Origin: Pelobacter seleniigenes DSM 18267
GTDB taxonomy: Bacteria; Desulfobacterota; Desulfuromonadia; Desulfuromonadales; Geopsychrobacteraceae
Reading direction: 5' to 3'
NCBI RefSeq assembly: GCF_000711225.1
Contig: NZ_JOMG01000002.1
Coordinates: 1,872,501 to 1,936,500, forward strand
Length of the DNA: 64,000 bases
Each line of letters begins with the position of its first letter. Position 1 is the first letter of the stretch. Shown piece by piece: positions 34,622 through 43,722 of this stretch. The notes beneath the pieces are model-generated. The model worked only from the letters and a program-made list of their open reading frames with translations, was not told where the DNA came from and searched no databases. A program made the position numbers and the translations under genes.

Positions 34622-35980
34622 ATGCAGCAGGGCACCATCTATGTTTGCGACAGCACTGAGCAGGCGCAGTCTTTCCTGGTCCCCTGGCTGGAAGCGGCGG
34701 GGCATCAGGTGGCTTTGTACAACAATGCCCAGCAGCTTATGGATTTGCCGAAAGGGCACAATGCCGAGTATCCGGACCTGATTTTTATCGATGACCAATT
34801 ACCCGGCGCTCCCCTTGATGATCTGCTCAAACGCCTGGTCACCGCCTATCCCAGGGCGACACTGGTGGTGGTCAGTGCCTTGGCAACGGTCCGTAAAGCG
34901 GTCAGGGCGGTGCAGGCCGGCGCCCATGAATATCTGATCAAGCCGTTAGGGAGCGACGATGTGGCGGCGATTGTCAGCCGGGTCCTGGAGCGCAGCCGGC
35001 TGGAAAAGGAGAATCAGTCCCTGAAGGCGGCACTGAAAGACCGCTTTGATCCGGGCCAGATTATCTTTAAAAGTAAATGTTTTGAACAGGTTTACGCGCT
35101 GGCCCGCAAGGTCGCGGACAGTGATGCGAGCGTCCTGGTGCTGGGGGAAAGCGGTACCGGCAAGGAGCTGATCGCCTCGACCATCCATTATTCAAGCCCG
35201 CGTCGCGAACATCGTTTTTTGACCATTAACTGCGCCGCCCTGACCGATACTCTGCTGGAAAGTCAGCTGTTCGGGCATGTTAAAGGCGCCTTTACCGGGG
35301 CCATCGCCAGCCAGAGCGGGCTGGTCCAGGAGGCTCATCGGGGCACCCTGTTCCTGGATGAGGTCGGCGATCTGAGCCCGGCCCTGCAGGCCAAGCTGCT
35401 GCGGGTGCTGCAGGAAAAAGAATATATGCCGGTCGGTTCGACCCAGGTCAAGCATGCGGATGTGCGTTTTGTCGCAGCGACCAACAAAGATTTGAAGGAG
35501 GAGGTCGCGGCGGGGCGGTTTCGTCAGGATCTTTACTACCGGATCAATGTCGCCACCCTGAAACTGCCACCCTTGCGAGAGCGGCGCGAAGACATTCCGC
35601 TGCTGGTGCGGTTTTTCCTGCGCAAGCAGGAAGGGCGGGAGTTGGACATCGAAGCGGCGGCTCTGAAGCGCCTGGTGCAGTATGAGTGGCCGGGCAATGT
35701 CCGGGAGCTGCAAAACGTGCTGGAGATGGCGGCGCTGCTGGCCGATGACGGTCTGATCAAAAGTTCCCACCTGCCGCTGAGCATTATCGATGGCGGCACC
35801 ACGGCGTTCAAACTTCCCGCCCAGCACATGTCCCTGGCGGAATTGGAGCAGCTTTATATTGAGCAGGTTTTTCGCCAGACCCGCTATCACAAGATGAAAA
35901 CAGCTGAAATTCTTAAGATTTCCCGGAAGACGTTGGACCGTAAACTAGAGCAGTATGCGATTGGCAAACCGGAAAAATAG
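34622..35980 (+). CDS. sigma-54-dependent response regulator (HoxA/HupR-like)
   Basis: 452 residues. The receiver (1-120) has the acceptor Asp in LIFIDDQLPG and Lys in YLIKPLG, but the N-terminal acidic cluster is reduced (VCDST rather than a paired Asp/Glu). The AAA+ domain has Walker A GESGTGKE (about residue 177), the sigma-54 contact loop GAFTGA (about 222), and Walker B GTLFLDEVGDL. The C-terminus is a Fis-type helix-turn-helix (MKTAEILKISRKTLDRKLEQ). Position between hyp and hyb and candidate -24/-12 promoters on both sides point to hydrogenase control, as for HoxA/HupR. No cognate kinase is adjacent. Confidence 0.9.
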   Translation: MQQGTIYVCDSTEQAQSFLVPWLEAAGHQVALYNNAQQLMDLPKGHNAEYPDLIFIDDQLPGAPLDDLLKRLVTAYPRATLVVVSALATVRKAVRAVQAGAHEYLIKPLGSDDVAAIVSRVLERSRLEKENQSLKAALKDRFDPGQIIFKSKCFEQVYALARKVADSDASVLVLGESGTGKELIASTIHYSSPRREHRFLTINCAALTDTLLESQLFGHVKGAFTGAIASQSGLVQEAHRGTLFLDEVGDLSPALQAKLLRVLQEKEYMPVGSTQVKHADVRFVAATNKDLKEEVAAGRFRQDLYYRINVATLKLPPLRERREDIPLLVRFFLRKQEGRELDIEAAALKRLVQYEWPGNVRELQNVLEMAALLADDGLIKSSHLPLSIIDGGTTAFKLPAQHMSLAELEQLYIEQVFRQTRYHKMKTAEILKISRKTLDRKLEQYAIGKPEK

Positions 35981-36069
35981 TCGTCGCGAGCAGTCCGGGT
36001 AAAATTTTTTTCCCGGTTAAGTGCTTTTGCCGCTGTTGCAGCTGGCAATTTTGTGTAGGTTTGAAACAA

Positions 36070-36083
36070 ATTCTGGACAGAAT
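36070..36083. promoter_or_regulatory. candidate activator site ATTCTG-GA-CAGAAT
   Basis: A perfect 14-bp palindrome about 100 bp upstream of the -24/-12 element, where bacterial enhancer-binding proteins usually bind. Related half-sites (TTCTGAGAAT, TTATTCTCA) follow at about 36090-36125. Binding by the adjacent activator is inferred. Confidence 0.4.
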
Positions 36084-36179
36084 GACCCATTTCTGAGAAT
36101 CCCTTCTTTCGACCGGTTATTCTCAAAAAACAGCCTGTCACCACTAAAATCATACCTGTTGCAAAGAAAAATTTCTGGT

Positions 36180-36195
36180 TGGCACATTCCTTGAT
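36180..36195 (+). promoter_or_regulatory. candidate sigma-54 promoter of the group 1 hydrogenase operon
   Basis: TGGCAC-ATTCC-TTGAT matches the -24/-12 consensus with a single change (GA in place of GC at -12). GG and the -12 dinucleotide are ten bases apart. It precedes the large-subunit start by about 135 bp and lies downstream of the activator gene. Confidence 0.7.
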
Positions 36196-36331
36196 CTGTG
36201 ACCGATGTTTTATTTGCGCAACCTCCCCGTACGGTTACCGCAGCTTTTTAAGGAAAGGAGCATAAAGAAACAGGTCAAGACGGGTTGGTTGCTGTTGTGC
36301 CATTTTTTTTATGAGATCAGGAGAGAATCCC

Positions 36332-37900
36332 ATGTCAACAAAGATTACCATCGACCCCATATCCAGGATTGAAGGCCATCTCAAGATTGAAGCGACCCTG
36401 GATGGCGGGATCGTCAAGGAAGCAAAGAGCTCCGGGATGCTTTATCGCGGGCTGGAAAATATCCTACTTGGCCGCGATCCTCGCGATGCCGCGCGGATCA
36501 TGCAGCGCATTTGCGGAGTCTGCCCGACCTCTCACGGCCTGGCCGCGGCTTTCGCCCTGGATCAAGCCTACGGCGTGCAGGGTAGTATCACCGATAACGG
36601 CCGCATTCTGCGCAACCTCATTCAGGGGGCGAACTACCTCCAGTCCCATATTCTCCATTTTTATCAACTGGCCGCCCTCGACTATGTCGATGTTACGGCG
36701 GTGGCCGATTACAGCGGCACTGACCCGGTCCTCAAGAAAGTCCAGGATTTTATCAGCCGCGGCCATCTGGGACCCTTTGTGCCGCGCTATGAGGGGGACT
36801 ATCGGCTCAGCAAAGAAGAAAACATGGCCGCGGTCGCCCACTATGTCGAGGCCCTGAACATGCGCCGCCTGGCCCATGAAACCGTGGCGTTGTTCGGCGG
36901 CAAGATGCCCCACAATATGGCGATCGTCGCCGGCGGCGTGTCAACCCAGCCGACTCGGGACAAAATTACCCAATTTATCGGCAAGGTGGACCAGCTGATC
37001 GATTTCATCGATACCTGTTACCTGCCGGATGTGCTGTTGGTGGCCGGCCGCTACAGCGATTACTTTGAAATCGGCGCCGGTTGCCGGCAATTCATGTCCT
37101 TCGGGGTGTTCGACCTGGACAGTGACCCGGATCTGACCAAACGCAAACGCTATCTGCCGCAGGGGATTGTCAGGGGGAAAGATCTCAGCATGGAGCGGGT
37201 CGATCCGCTGCTGATCACCGAAGATGTCCAGAACAGCTGGTATGTCGACTCCGGGATTCGCCATCCCTTTGAAGGGGTGACCGAAGCTGATCATGACAAG
37301 GCCGGCGCTTACAGCTGGTGCAAGTCGCCACGTTACAACGGCGAGGTCATGGAAGTTGGGCCGCTGGCGCGGATGCTGGCCAGCTATGTGTCCGGCGATG
37401 TCCAGATCCGGCGCCTGATCGATGGCGTGCTGGGCCGCTTCAATGCCTCCCCAACTGCGCTGTTCTCGGTGCTGGGCCGGCATGCTGCGCGCGCCATCGA
37501 AACCCGGGTCGTGGCCGGCAAGTTGCGCGACTGGGCCATGGAGCTGCAACCGGGCCAACCGTCCTTCACCGATTTTGATCTCAATGTGAGCGCACGGGGG
37601 ATGGGCCTGCACGAAGCGCCGCGGGGCGCCCTGGGCCATTGGATCGTGGTGGAAGAAGGCAAAACAAAAAACTATCAGGCCGTTGTTCCGACGACCTGGA
37701 ACGCCGGACCGATGGATTCCACCGGTCAGCCCGGTCCCATTGAACAGTCCCTTATCGGCACCTCGGTCAAAGACAAAAATAATCCCTTTGAGCTGGTTCG
37801 GATCGTGCGTGCTTACGACCCCTGCCTGTCCTGTGCCGTTCATGTCGTTGACCCCAAAGGGCAGGATCTGGGGCGCTTCGTCGTCGGGCCGCAGGAATGA
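36332..37900 (+). CDS. hybC: group 1 [NiFe] hydrogenase large subunit
   Basis: 522 residues from an ATG behind GGAGAG. The nickel ligands are Cys61 and Cys64 in RICGVCPTSHGLAA, and Cys498 and Cys501 in DPCLSCAVH near the end. After His504 there are 18 residues to the stop, the extension removed by the protease encoded next. The sequence belongs with membrane-bound uptake enzymes of the Hyb type. Without its own signal it is exported in complex with the TAT-tagged small subunit. Here the large subunit comes first, unlike the common order. It overlaps the protease start by ATGA. Confidence 0.96.
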   Translation: MSTKITIDPISRIEGHLKIEATLDGGIVKEAKSSGMLYRGLENILLGRDPRDAARIMQRICGVCPTSHGLAAAFALDQAYGVQGSITDNGRILRNLIQGANYLQSHILHFYQLAALDYVDVTAVADYSGTDPVLKKVQDFISRGHLGPFVPRYEGDYRLSKEENMAAVAHYVEALNMRRLAHETVALFGGKMPHNMAIVAGGVSTQPTRDKITQFIGKVDQLIDFIDTCYLPDVLLVAGRYSDYFEIGAGCRQFMSFGVFDLDSDPDLTKRKRYLPQGIVRGKDLSMERVDPLLITEDVQNSWYVDSGIRHPFEGVTEADHDKAGAYSWCKSPRYNGEVMEVGPLARMLASYVSGDVQIRRLIDGVLGRFNASPTALFSVLGRHAARAIETRVVAGKLRDWAMELQPGQPSFTDFDLNVSARGMGLHEAPRGALGHWIVVEEGKTKNYQAVVPTTWNAGPMDSTGQPGPIEQSLIGTSVKDKNNPFELVRIVRAYDPCLSCAVHVVDPKGQDLGRFVVGPQE

Positions 37901-38406
37901 CTTCTGCAGCTGTGGCCTTGCGTGCTCCGATCCTGGTGATGGGAGTGGGCAATATCCTTTGTCGTGACGACGGCTTCGCCGCTGCGGTGCTGAGCGCTCT
38001 TGACGCGGAAAACCTGCCGGAACAGGTCGAACTGTTTGATGCCGGAACTTCGGCCATCGACCTGATGGATATCTTTGCCGACCGCCGCAAGCTGATTGTG
38101 CTTGATGCGGTCCGCGGCGGTCAGGAACCGGGGACGCTGTATCGGTTCAGCCCGGATGAGGTCGAGCAGGGAGGATTGCCGATGAATTCCCTGCACCAGG
38201 TTGGTTTGCTGGAAACCCTCAAACTGGGGGAGCTGGTCGATTGCAAGCCGGAGCAGACCGTGGTGATCGGTGTACAGCCGGCATCGACAGCGCTGGGCAT
38301 CGGGATTTGTGATGCGGTGCGGCAGGCGGTCCCCCAAGCGGTTCGCCTGGTCGTCAATGAAATTGAACACCTGTTGGGGGTGGATGACCCCCGGGGAGAG
38401 AACTAA
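37897..38406 (+). CDS. hybD: hydrogenase maturation protease (HybD/HyaD type)
   Basis: 169 residues. The nickel-sensing residues are in GVGNILCRDDGFA (Asp/Glu position), DAGTSAIDL, and a later His in NSLHQVGLLETL. It clips the C-terminal extension of the large subunit once nickel is bound. It overlaps the large-subunit gene by ATGA and the small-subunit gene by TAATG, so stoichiometric, coupled expression is likely. Confidence 0.94.
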   Translation: MTSAAVALRAPILVMGVGNILCRDDGFAAAVLSALDAENLPEQVELFDAGTSAIDLMDIFADRRKLIVLDAVRGGQEPGTLYRFSPDEVEQGGLPMNSLHQVGLLETLKLGELVDCKPEQTVVIGVQPASTALGIGICDAVRQAVPQAVRLVVNEIEHLLGVDDPRGEN

Positions 38407-39509
38407 TGGAACTGAGTCGACGTAAATTTTTAAAAGGCACGGCCGGAGCAGCAGCTGTGTTCGGGATGAGCCTGTTCGATAACCCGCTGCTGCGCAAGGC
38501 GTTTGCCGAGGCCCTGGAAGAAACCCCGATCATCTGGCTGGCGGCCGGAGCCTGCAGCGGCTGCAGCGTATCGCTGCTGAACGCTCTGTCGCCACGGATT
38601 CAGGATGTCTTGCTCGGGCAGATCGTGCCCGGCCATCACACCGAGCTCGCTTTTCACCCGACGGTGATGGCGGCCTCCGGCGACCTGGCCATGCAGGCCA
38701 TGTACGATACCGAGGTCAAACCGTTTCTGCTGGTGGTGGAAGGCGCCGTGGCCACCAAGGACAACGGCACCGCCTGTGAGGTCGGGGAAAAGAACGGCCA
38801 CGGCATCACCGGGCTGGAGCATGTGCTGCGGCTGGGGCGCAAAGCCAAAGCGGTGATCGCGGCCGGCAGCTGTGCTTCCTATGGCGGGGTGGTCGGGGCG
38901 GCTCCCAATCCGACCGGGGCCAAAGGGGTGGCCGAAGTGTTTCGTGACCATGGCGTGGTGACGCCGACCATCAACCTGCCCGGCTGCGCCATGCACCCCG
39001 ACTGGTTCATCAGCACTGTGGCAGCGGTCCTGCTGGGCGGTCCCAAGATCGTCAAAGTCGATGAGGTCGGTCGGCCAGTGGCTCATTACGGTAAGCTGAT
39101 CCACGATAACTGCCCGTTGCGCGGCCACTTTGATGCCGGCCGCTTCGCCCAGAAAGCTTCCGATCCCTATTGTCTCTACAAGCTTGGCTGTAAAGGTCCG
39201 ATCACTCATGCCGATTGCCCGGAAAAACGCTTCAACGGCGGCACCAACTGGTGCATTGAAAACGGCCATCCCTGCATCGGTTGCGTTGAACCGGCCTTCC
39301 CCTTTGACCAGTCTTTGGCCACCCCGGTGCAGATCAAGGAGGTGACCCCGCCGGCTGCCTATCCGCCCATCGCCACCGATCACCATAAGGATGTCGATCT
39401 GACTCCGGTCTATACCGGCCTGGCCGGGCTGGCCGCCGGCGCTGTCGCTATGAAGGCAACGGCGGGGAGAAAAGAGCCGCAACCTCCGGAACAGGATAAG
39501 AGGGGGTAG
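38406..39509 (+). CDS. hybO: group 1 [NiFe] hydrogenase small subunit, TAT-exported
   Basis: 367 residues. The twin-arginine signal is SRRKFLKGTAGAAAVFG. The proximal [4Fe-4S] cluster begins at Cys50 and Cys53 in GACSGCSVS, with further ligands in AAGSCASYGG and LPGCAMHP. The distal and medial clusters use CPLRGHFDAGRF, CLYKLGCKGP and NWCIENGHPCIGC. A C-terminal hydrophobic helix (TPVYTGLAGLAAGAVAM) anchors it in the membrane. It relays electrons from the nickel site to HybA/HybB. The protein order large-protease-small is a permutation of the usual operon. Confidence 0.96.
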   Translation: MELSRRKFLKGTAGAAAVFGMSLFDNPLLRKAFAEALEETPIIWLAAGACSGCSVSLLNALSPRIQDVLLGQIVPGHHTELAFHPTVMAASGDLAMQAMYDTEVKPFLLVVEGAVATKDNGTACEVGEKNGHGITGLEHVLRLGRKAKAVIAAGSCASYGGVVGAAPNPTGAKGVAEVFRDHGVVTPTINLPGCAMHPDWFISTVAAVLLGGPKIVKVDEVGRPVAHYGKLIHDNCPLRGHFDAGRFAQKASDPYCLYKLGCKGPITHADCPEKRFNGGTNWCIENGHPCIGCVEPAFPFDQSLATPVQIKEVTPPAAYPPIATDHHKDVDLTPVYTGLAGLAAGAVAMKATAGRKEPQPPEQDKRG

Positions 39510-39511
39510 GC

Positions 39512-40417
39512 ATGGACATCTCACGAAGAAAGTTTTTCAAGTTAACGGCCGTCGGAGGGGCCGCGGTCTGCTCTGCGGCGACCCCGGCCGCAGCCCAGCG
39601 GCAACCGGTGAAAGCAGATCCGGACTGGTACGGGATGCTCAATGATTCGACCCGCTGTATCGGTTGCAAAGCTTGCCAGGTGGCTTGCAAAAAAGAAAAC
39701 GGCCTGCCGCCGGAAGCGAGCTTTGACGAGGGATTGTATGATTCGCCCCGCGAACTGTCCCAGTACTCCTATACCCTGATCAAGATGTATCGGGATCAGC
39801 AGGGGGAAGCGACCTTTGTCAAACGGCAGTGCATGCATTGCATCGATCCGGCCTGCCAGTCAGCCTGTATCGTCGGAGCCCTGAAAAAAACCGCCGATGG
39901 CTCGGTGCAATATGATGCCAAGAAATGTATGGGCTGTCGCTACTGTATGGTGGCCTGCCCCTTCAACGTGCCGCAGTTCGAATGGCAGAAGGCCATTCCG
40001 ACGGTGAAAAAATGCAACCTGTGCAGCAACTCCCGGATCAAGCACGGCATGCCGACCGCCTGTGCCGCAGCCTGCCCGGCCGGTGCCATTGTTTTCGGCA
40101 AACGCCAGGAATTACTCGAGATCGCCCGCCAGCGGATCAGGGAAAACCCGGACCGTTATGACGACCACATCTATGGGGAGCATGAAGTCGGCGGGACCGA
40201 TGTGCTCTATCTGACCAAAAAAAATGTCGCTTTTGCATCCTTGGGGCTGGGCGATTTCGAAGACAAGCCGGTTTCATCGCTGACCGAAAGTATTCAGCAT
40301 CGGATCTTCCAGTATTTCATCCCGCCCATCGCCGTCTATACCATCCTTGGTGGCATCATGGTCTATAACAACCGGCGGAAAACCGCTAAGGAGCAGAGAG
40401 GAGAGCACGATGAGTAA
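39512..40417 (+). CDS. hybA: HybA-like periplasmic ferredoxin, TAT-exported
   Basis: 301 residues with a twin-arginine signal (SRRKFFKLTAVGGAAVCSA). Four [4Fe-4S] sites are indicated: CIGCKACQVACKKENG, CMHCIDPACQSACIVGA, CMGCRYCMVACPFNVP and a segment with CNLCSN and CAAACPAGA. A C-terminal helix (YFIPPIAVYTILGGIMVY) anchors it. It carries electrons from the small subunit to the membrane subunit HybB. The start is 2 bp after the small-subunit stop, and the end overlaps hybB by 8 bp. Confidence 0.95.
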   Translation: MDISRRKFFKLTAVGGAAVCSAATPAAAQRQPVKADPDWYGMLNDSTRCIGCKACQVACKKENGLPPEASFDEGLYDSPRELSQYSYTLIKMYRDQQGEATFVKRQCMHCIDPACQSACIVGALKKTADGSVQYDAKKCMGCRYCMVACPFNVPQFEWQKAIPTVKKCNLCSNSRIKHGMPTACAAACPAGAIVFGKRQELLEIARQRIRENPDRYDDHIYGEHEVGGTDVLYLTKKNVAFASLGLGDFEDKPVSSLTESIQHRIFQYFIPPIAVYTILGGIMVYNNRRKTAKEQRGEHDE

Positions 40418-41615
40418 CCACGCCTGCGCCTTGCGGGGCAAATTCCTGACCTTCAATACCTGGGTGCTGTTGTTTTTCATCGCCGCTGGGTGTTATTTCG
40501 CCTATTTCCGCTTTTTTTACGGCTTCGCCTCCATGGCTCACCTCAACCCCGGTTATCCCTGGGGTATCTGGATCGCCTTCGATGTCGCCTGTGGGGTGGC
40601 CCTGGCGGCCGGCGGCTTTACCACTGCGGCCATTGTCGAGATTTTCGGCCATGAAAAATACCATGCCCTGCTGCGGCCGGCGACCCTGACCGCTTTCATC
40701 GGCTATTTTCTGGTCGGTCTCGGGGTCACCTTCGACCTGGGCAAATATTACAACATCTGGCATGCCCTGGTGTTCTGGAACGGGACCTCGGTGCTGTTTG
40801 AGGTGGCCTGGTGCGTCATGCTCTATCTGACCGTGCTGGGGGTCGAAAACCTGCCGGCATTGTTCGAAGAATACCGTGGCCGGGTCAATCTGCCCGGTCC
40901 TTTCGGCGCTCTCAACCAGCCAACGGAGTTTCTGATGGATCGTGGTGAGCGGCTGCTGCGCCGGATCATGGCCTTTTTCATCATCGCCGGCGTGGTCTTG
41001 TCCTTTGGCCACCAGTCGTCCCTGGGGACGCTGATGCTGATTGCACCCTACAAGTTGCACCAACTCTGGTTTACTCCCCTGTCGCCGCTGTTGTTTCTGA
41101 CCTCGGCGGTCAGTGCCGGCTTGCCGATGGTCATTTTTGAAGGGACTCTGGCGCGGATTTTCTTCCGCACCAAGGTGGAGGACAAATTGCTGGCCGGAAT
41201 CGCGGAATTTATCCCCTACTTTCTGGGGACCTATCTGCTGCTGCGGATCGGTGATCTGGCTTTTCGCGGGGTCCTGGCCAGTGCCTTTGACGGCAGCGTC
41301 CAGGGGTATTCGTTCCTGGTTGAGTTCGCTTTGTTCGCAGTCCCCTATTTTCTGCTCAAACGGGAAAGAGTCCGGCAGCACCCGGTCAAATTGTTCTGCT
41401 GCGCAACTTCGGTCATCCTCGGGGTGGTCCTTAACCGCTTCAACGTGTTTCTGATCGGGGTCGATCCGGGGACCGGTTGGAATTATTTTCCCTCCGTTGG
41501 CGAAGTGGCGATCACTCTGGCCTTTGTCGCCTTCGGGGTTCTGTTGTATAAGATTGGGGTCACTTATTTACCCATTCTTGAGCCGGATGATGCCAGAGAG
41601 GCGCCGCTCGGCTGA
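40410..41615 (+). CDS. hybB: HybB-like quinone-reactive membrane subunit (NrfD/PsrC family)
   Basis: 401 residues with about ten membrane helices. The ATG at 40410 has GGAGAG upstream, while a longer frame begins inside hybA without support. Family landmarks are YPWGIWIAFDVACGVALAAG and HEKYHALLRPA, with acidic and His residues that in HybB serve menaquinone reduction. It would pass electrons from H2 to the quinone pool without haem b. Last gene of the group 1 operon; a terminator-like hairpin follows. Confidence 0.93.
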   Translation: MSNHACALRGKFLTFNTWVLLFFIAAGCYFAYFRFFYGFASMAHLNPGYPWGIWIAFDVACGVALAAGGFTTAAIVEIFGHEKYHALLRPATLTAFIGYFLVGLGVTFDLGKYYNIWHALVFWNGTSVLFEVAWCVMLYLTVLGVENLPALFEEYRGRVNLPGPFGALNQPTEFLMDRGERLLRRIMAFFIIAGVVLSFGHQSSLGTLMLIAPYKLHQLWFTPLSPLLFLTSAVSAGLPMVIFEGTLARIFFRTKVEDKLLAGIAEFIPYFLGTYLLLRIGDLAFRGVLASAFDGSVQGYSFLVEFALFAVPYFLLKRERVRQHPVKLFCCATSVILGVVLNRFNVFLIGVDPGTGWNYFPSVGEVAITLAFVAFGVLLYKIGVTYLPILEPDDAREAPLG

Positions 41616-41647
41616 GGACGGGCCGCGCCGAAAACTTCAGCCAGTCA

Positions 41648-41675
41648 GGCCGGGGCGAGTGCGGTGGCCCCGGCC
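41648..41675 (+). terminator. GC-rich hairpin between the two hydrogenase gene sets
   Basis: GGCCGGGGC and GCCCCGGCC form a perfect 9-bp stem with a 10-nt loop, followed by TTATCC. The short T-run suggests partial termination, which would let some transcription continue into the second hydrogenase. Confidence 0.5.
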
Positions 41676-41838
41676 TTATCCAAGCCATGGTTCAAGACCC
41701 GCCATTGCGGGGGTCGGTCTTTTTGGGTTGCGTGGGCGGTTTTTCCCGTCGTCTGCGGTCCGGGGCGGGACTTACCGGTTGCTGAGAGACCCGGCCGGCG
41801 CCTGGGCGCTATCTTTCCTGAGCAGGTGAACGACGCAA

Positions 41839-43722
41839 ATGGCTGTGCAGTCTGAAACAATAACCGCGGAAAAATACCCCTGGCGGCAGGTCAGCCGGGA
41901 AGAGCTTGATCAGTTTGTCCGTTCGTTAAGCCACTCCTATGAGGTTGTCGGGGTGCAGGAAAAACGCGGCCGGTTACTGCTGGAACAGGTTGATGATCCG
42001 ACCCTGCTGCGGCTCGAGTTTCCCCCCAGGGTTCATTCGCCCAAGAAATACCTGTTTCCGAACTGGGACAAACTGTTCCGCTTCCGCATGGCCGGACCGG
42101 TCCTGCTGGAACCGGAACAGGCTGCCCAGCCCCGGGTGCTGTTCGGGGTCCATCCCTGTGATATCCACGCGATCCGGGTGCTGGATGACTGCCTGTTTGA
42201 AGGGGAAGTGGACAGCACCTACAAAGCCAAGCGCGAAGTGACGCTGATCGTCGGCGTCGATTGCGTGCCGGACGCTGACTGTTTTTGCACCAGCATGGGA
42301 ACCGACCGGGTGCACAGCGGTTTCGACCTGTTTCTCCATCGCAACGCGGAAGGTTACCTGCTGCAGGGCGGTACGCGCCGCGGCTGGGACCTGGTGGTGC
42401 GGCATGCGCCTGCCGTTGCGGCGCGGGAAGCGGCCCCGCCGCTTGCGCTGCCGGCAAAAGAAGCGCAGAAAAAGCTGCAGTTTCCGGCCGCTACGTTGCC
42501 GTCCGTGCTGGCCGACAGTTATGACCATCCGCTCTGGGGACAGGTCGGCGAGGACTGCCTGGGCTGCGGAATCTGCAGCCTGGTCTGCCCGACCTGCTAT
42601 TGTTTCAACGTCAAGGACAAGCTGGATCTCAACCTGGAAAGCGGTGACCGGGTGCGGGTCTGGGATTCCTGTCAGCTTGACAATTTCACCCAGGTGGCCG
42701 GGGGCATGGAGTTCCGCACCAGTCAGGCCGACCGCCAGCGGCACCGCTTTTATCGCAAGTATAAATACCTCTGGGAGCAACGACAGCGACTGGCCTGTGT
42801 CGGCTGCGGGCGCTGTATCAGGGAGTGCCTGCAGCATATCGATCCGGTGGAGGTGCTCAATAAACTGCACCATGAGCGGGCTTTCCCGGAAACCGTCGGA
42901 CAGCCGGGGCAGGAATACCGACCGCTGCAGGCAGAAGTCCTGGCGGTGGAAACGTTGACACCCCAGGATAAGCTGTTTCGCCTGCGCTTGCCCAAACCCA
43001 TTGACTTCACGCCGGGGATGTTTCTGCAGCTGTCGATTTTCGGCCTTGGTGAAGCTCCTTTTACCATTGCCTCACCGGCCGATCACAGTTTGTATGTGGA
43101 AATCGTCGTGCGCGCGGCCGGCAGTTTGACCCGCGCTCTGCATCGGCTCAAAACTGGTGATGTGATCGGAGTGCGCGGTCCCTTCGGGCAGGGTTTTCCC
43201 CTCGAACAGTTTCGCGGCCAGGATGTGCTGCTGGTGGCTGGCGGCCGCGGGGTGATCACCCTGCGCTCGCTGTTGCTGACGATCCTGGCCGAGCGGCGCC
43301 AGTTCGGCCGGGTGCAACTGTTGTACGGGGCTCATGATGATGCCGTGCTGCTGTTTCGTGACGATCTCAAGCGCTGGCAGGAATCGGCGGAAATGGATTG
43401 CCGCTATATTGTTCAGCAGGCTGCCGGTGACTGGTACGGGCTGGTCGGGGATATTACCCTGCTGCTGCGGGATCTGGACCTCGCGGCTGAGCGCACCTGC
43501 GTGGCCGTGTCCGGCCCGGCCGGGATGTATCGCTTTACCAATCCGTTGCTGTTCCGGATGGGGTTTCGCGAGGAGCAGCTGTTCCTGAACCTGGAGCGGC
43601 ATATGAAGTGTGGGCTGGGAAAATGCGGGCGTTGTCAAATCAACGATGTCCGGGTCTGCGAGTGCGGGCCGATCTTTTCCTATGACCGGGTTCGGCATTT
43701 GCGGGAAGCCATTGAGCGATGA
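41839..43722 (+). CDS. fused beta-gamma subunit of group 3b-type [NiFe] hydrogenase (Fe-S plus FAD/NAD(P) reductase)
   Basis: 627 residues combining two proteins that are normally separate. Residues 1-345 match the sulfhydrogenase beta/AsrA type, with iron-sulfur sites at CLGCGICSLVCPTCYCFN (from Cys240) and CVGCGRCIRECLQHIDP (from Cys320). Residues about 365-627 match the gamma/AsrB, ferredoxin-NADP reductase type: FAD region (FTIASPADHSLYVEIV), nucleotide region (LLVAGGRGVITLRSL) and a [2Fe-2S] site with Cys591, Cys596, Cys599 and Cys607. It would shuttle electrons between hydrogenase and NAD(P)H in the cytoplasm. The nucleotide loop departs from the usual GGxGxxP pattern. The stop overlaps the small-subunit start by ATGA. 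Confidence 0.9.
   Translation: MAVQSETITAEKYPWRQVSREELDQFVRSLSHSYEVVGVQEKRGRLLLEQVDDPTLLRLEFPPRVHSPKKYLFPNWDKLFRFRMAGPVLLEPEQAAQPRVLFGVHPCDIHAIRVLDDCLFEGEVDSTYKAKREVTLIVGVDCVPDADCFCTSMGTDRVHSGFDLFLHRNAEGYLLQGGTRRGWDLVVRHAPAVAAREAAPPLALPAKEAQKKLQFPAATLPSVLADSYDHPLWGQVGEDCLGCGICSLVCPTCYCFNVKDKLDLNLESGDRVRVWDSCQLDNFTQVAGGMEFRTSQADRQRHRFYRKYKYLWEQRQRLACVGCGRCIRECLQHIDPVEVLNKLHHERAFPETVGQPGQEYRPLQAEVLAVETLTPQDKLFRLRLPKPIDFTPGMFLQLSIFGLGEAPFTIASPADHSLYVEIVVRAAGSLTRALHRLKTGDVIGVRGPFGQGFPLEQFRGQDVLLVAGGRGVITLRSLLLTILAERRQFGRVQLLYGAHDDAVLLFRDDLKRWQESAEMDCRYIVQQAAGDWYGLVGDITLLLRDLDLAAERTCVAVSGPAGMYRFTNPLLFRMGFREEQLFLNLERHMKCGLGKCGRCQINDVRVCECGPIFSYDRVRHLREAIER

Noticed and set aside
41781-41793. GCTGAGAGACCC upstream of the fused hydrogenase subunit, resembling the start of a thiamine pyrophosphate riboswitch
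   Set aside because: The rest of the conserved core (CCTGATC and TAATGCCAGCG segments) is not present in order, and no thiamine gene follows.
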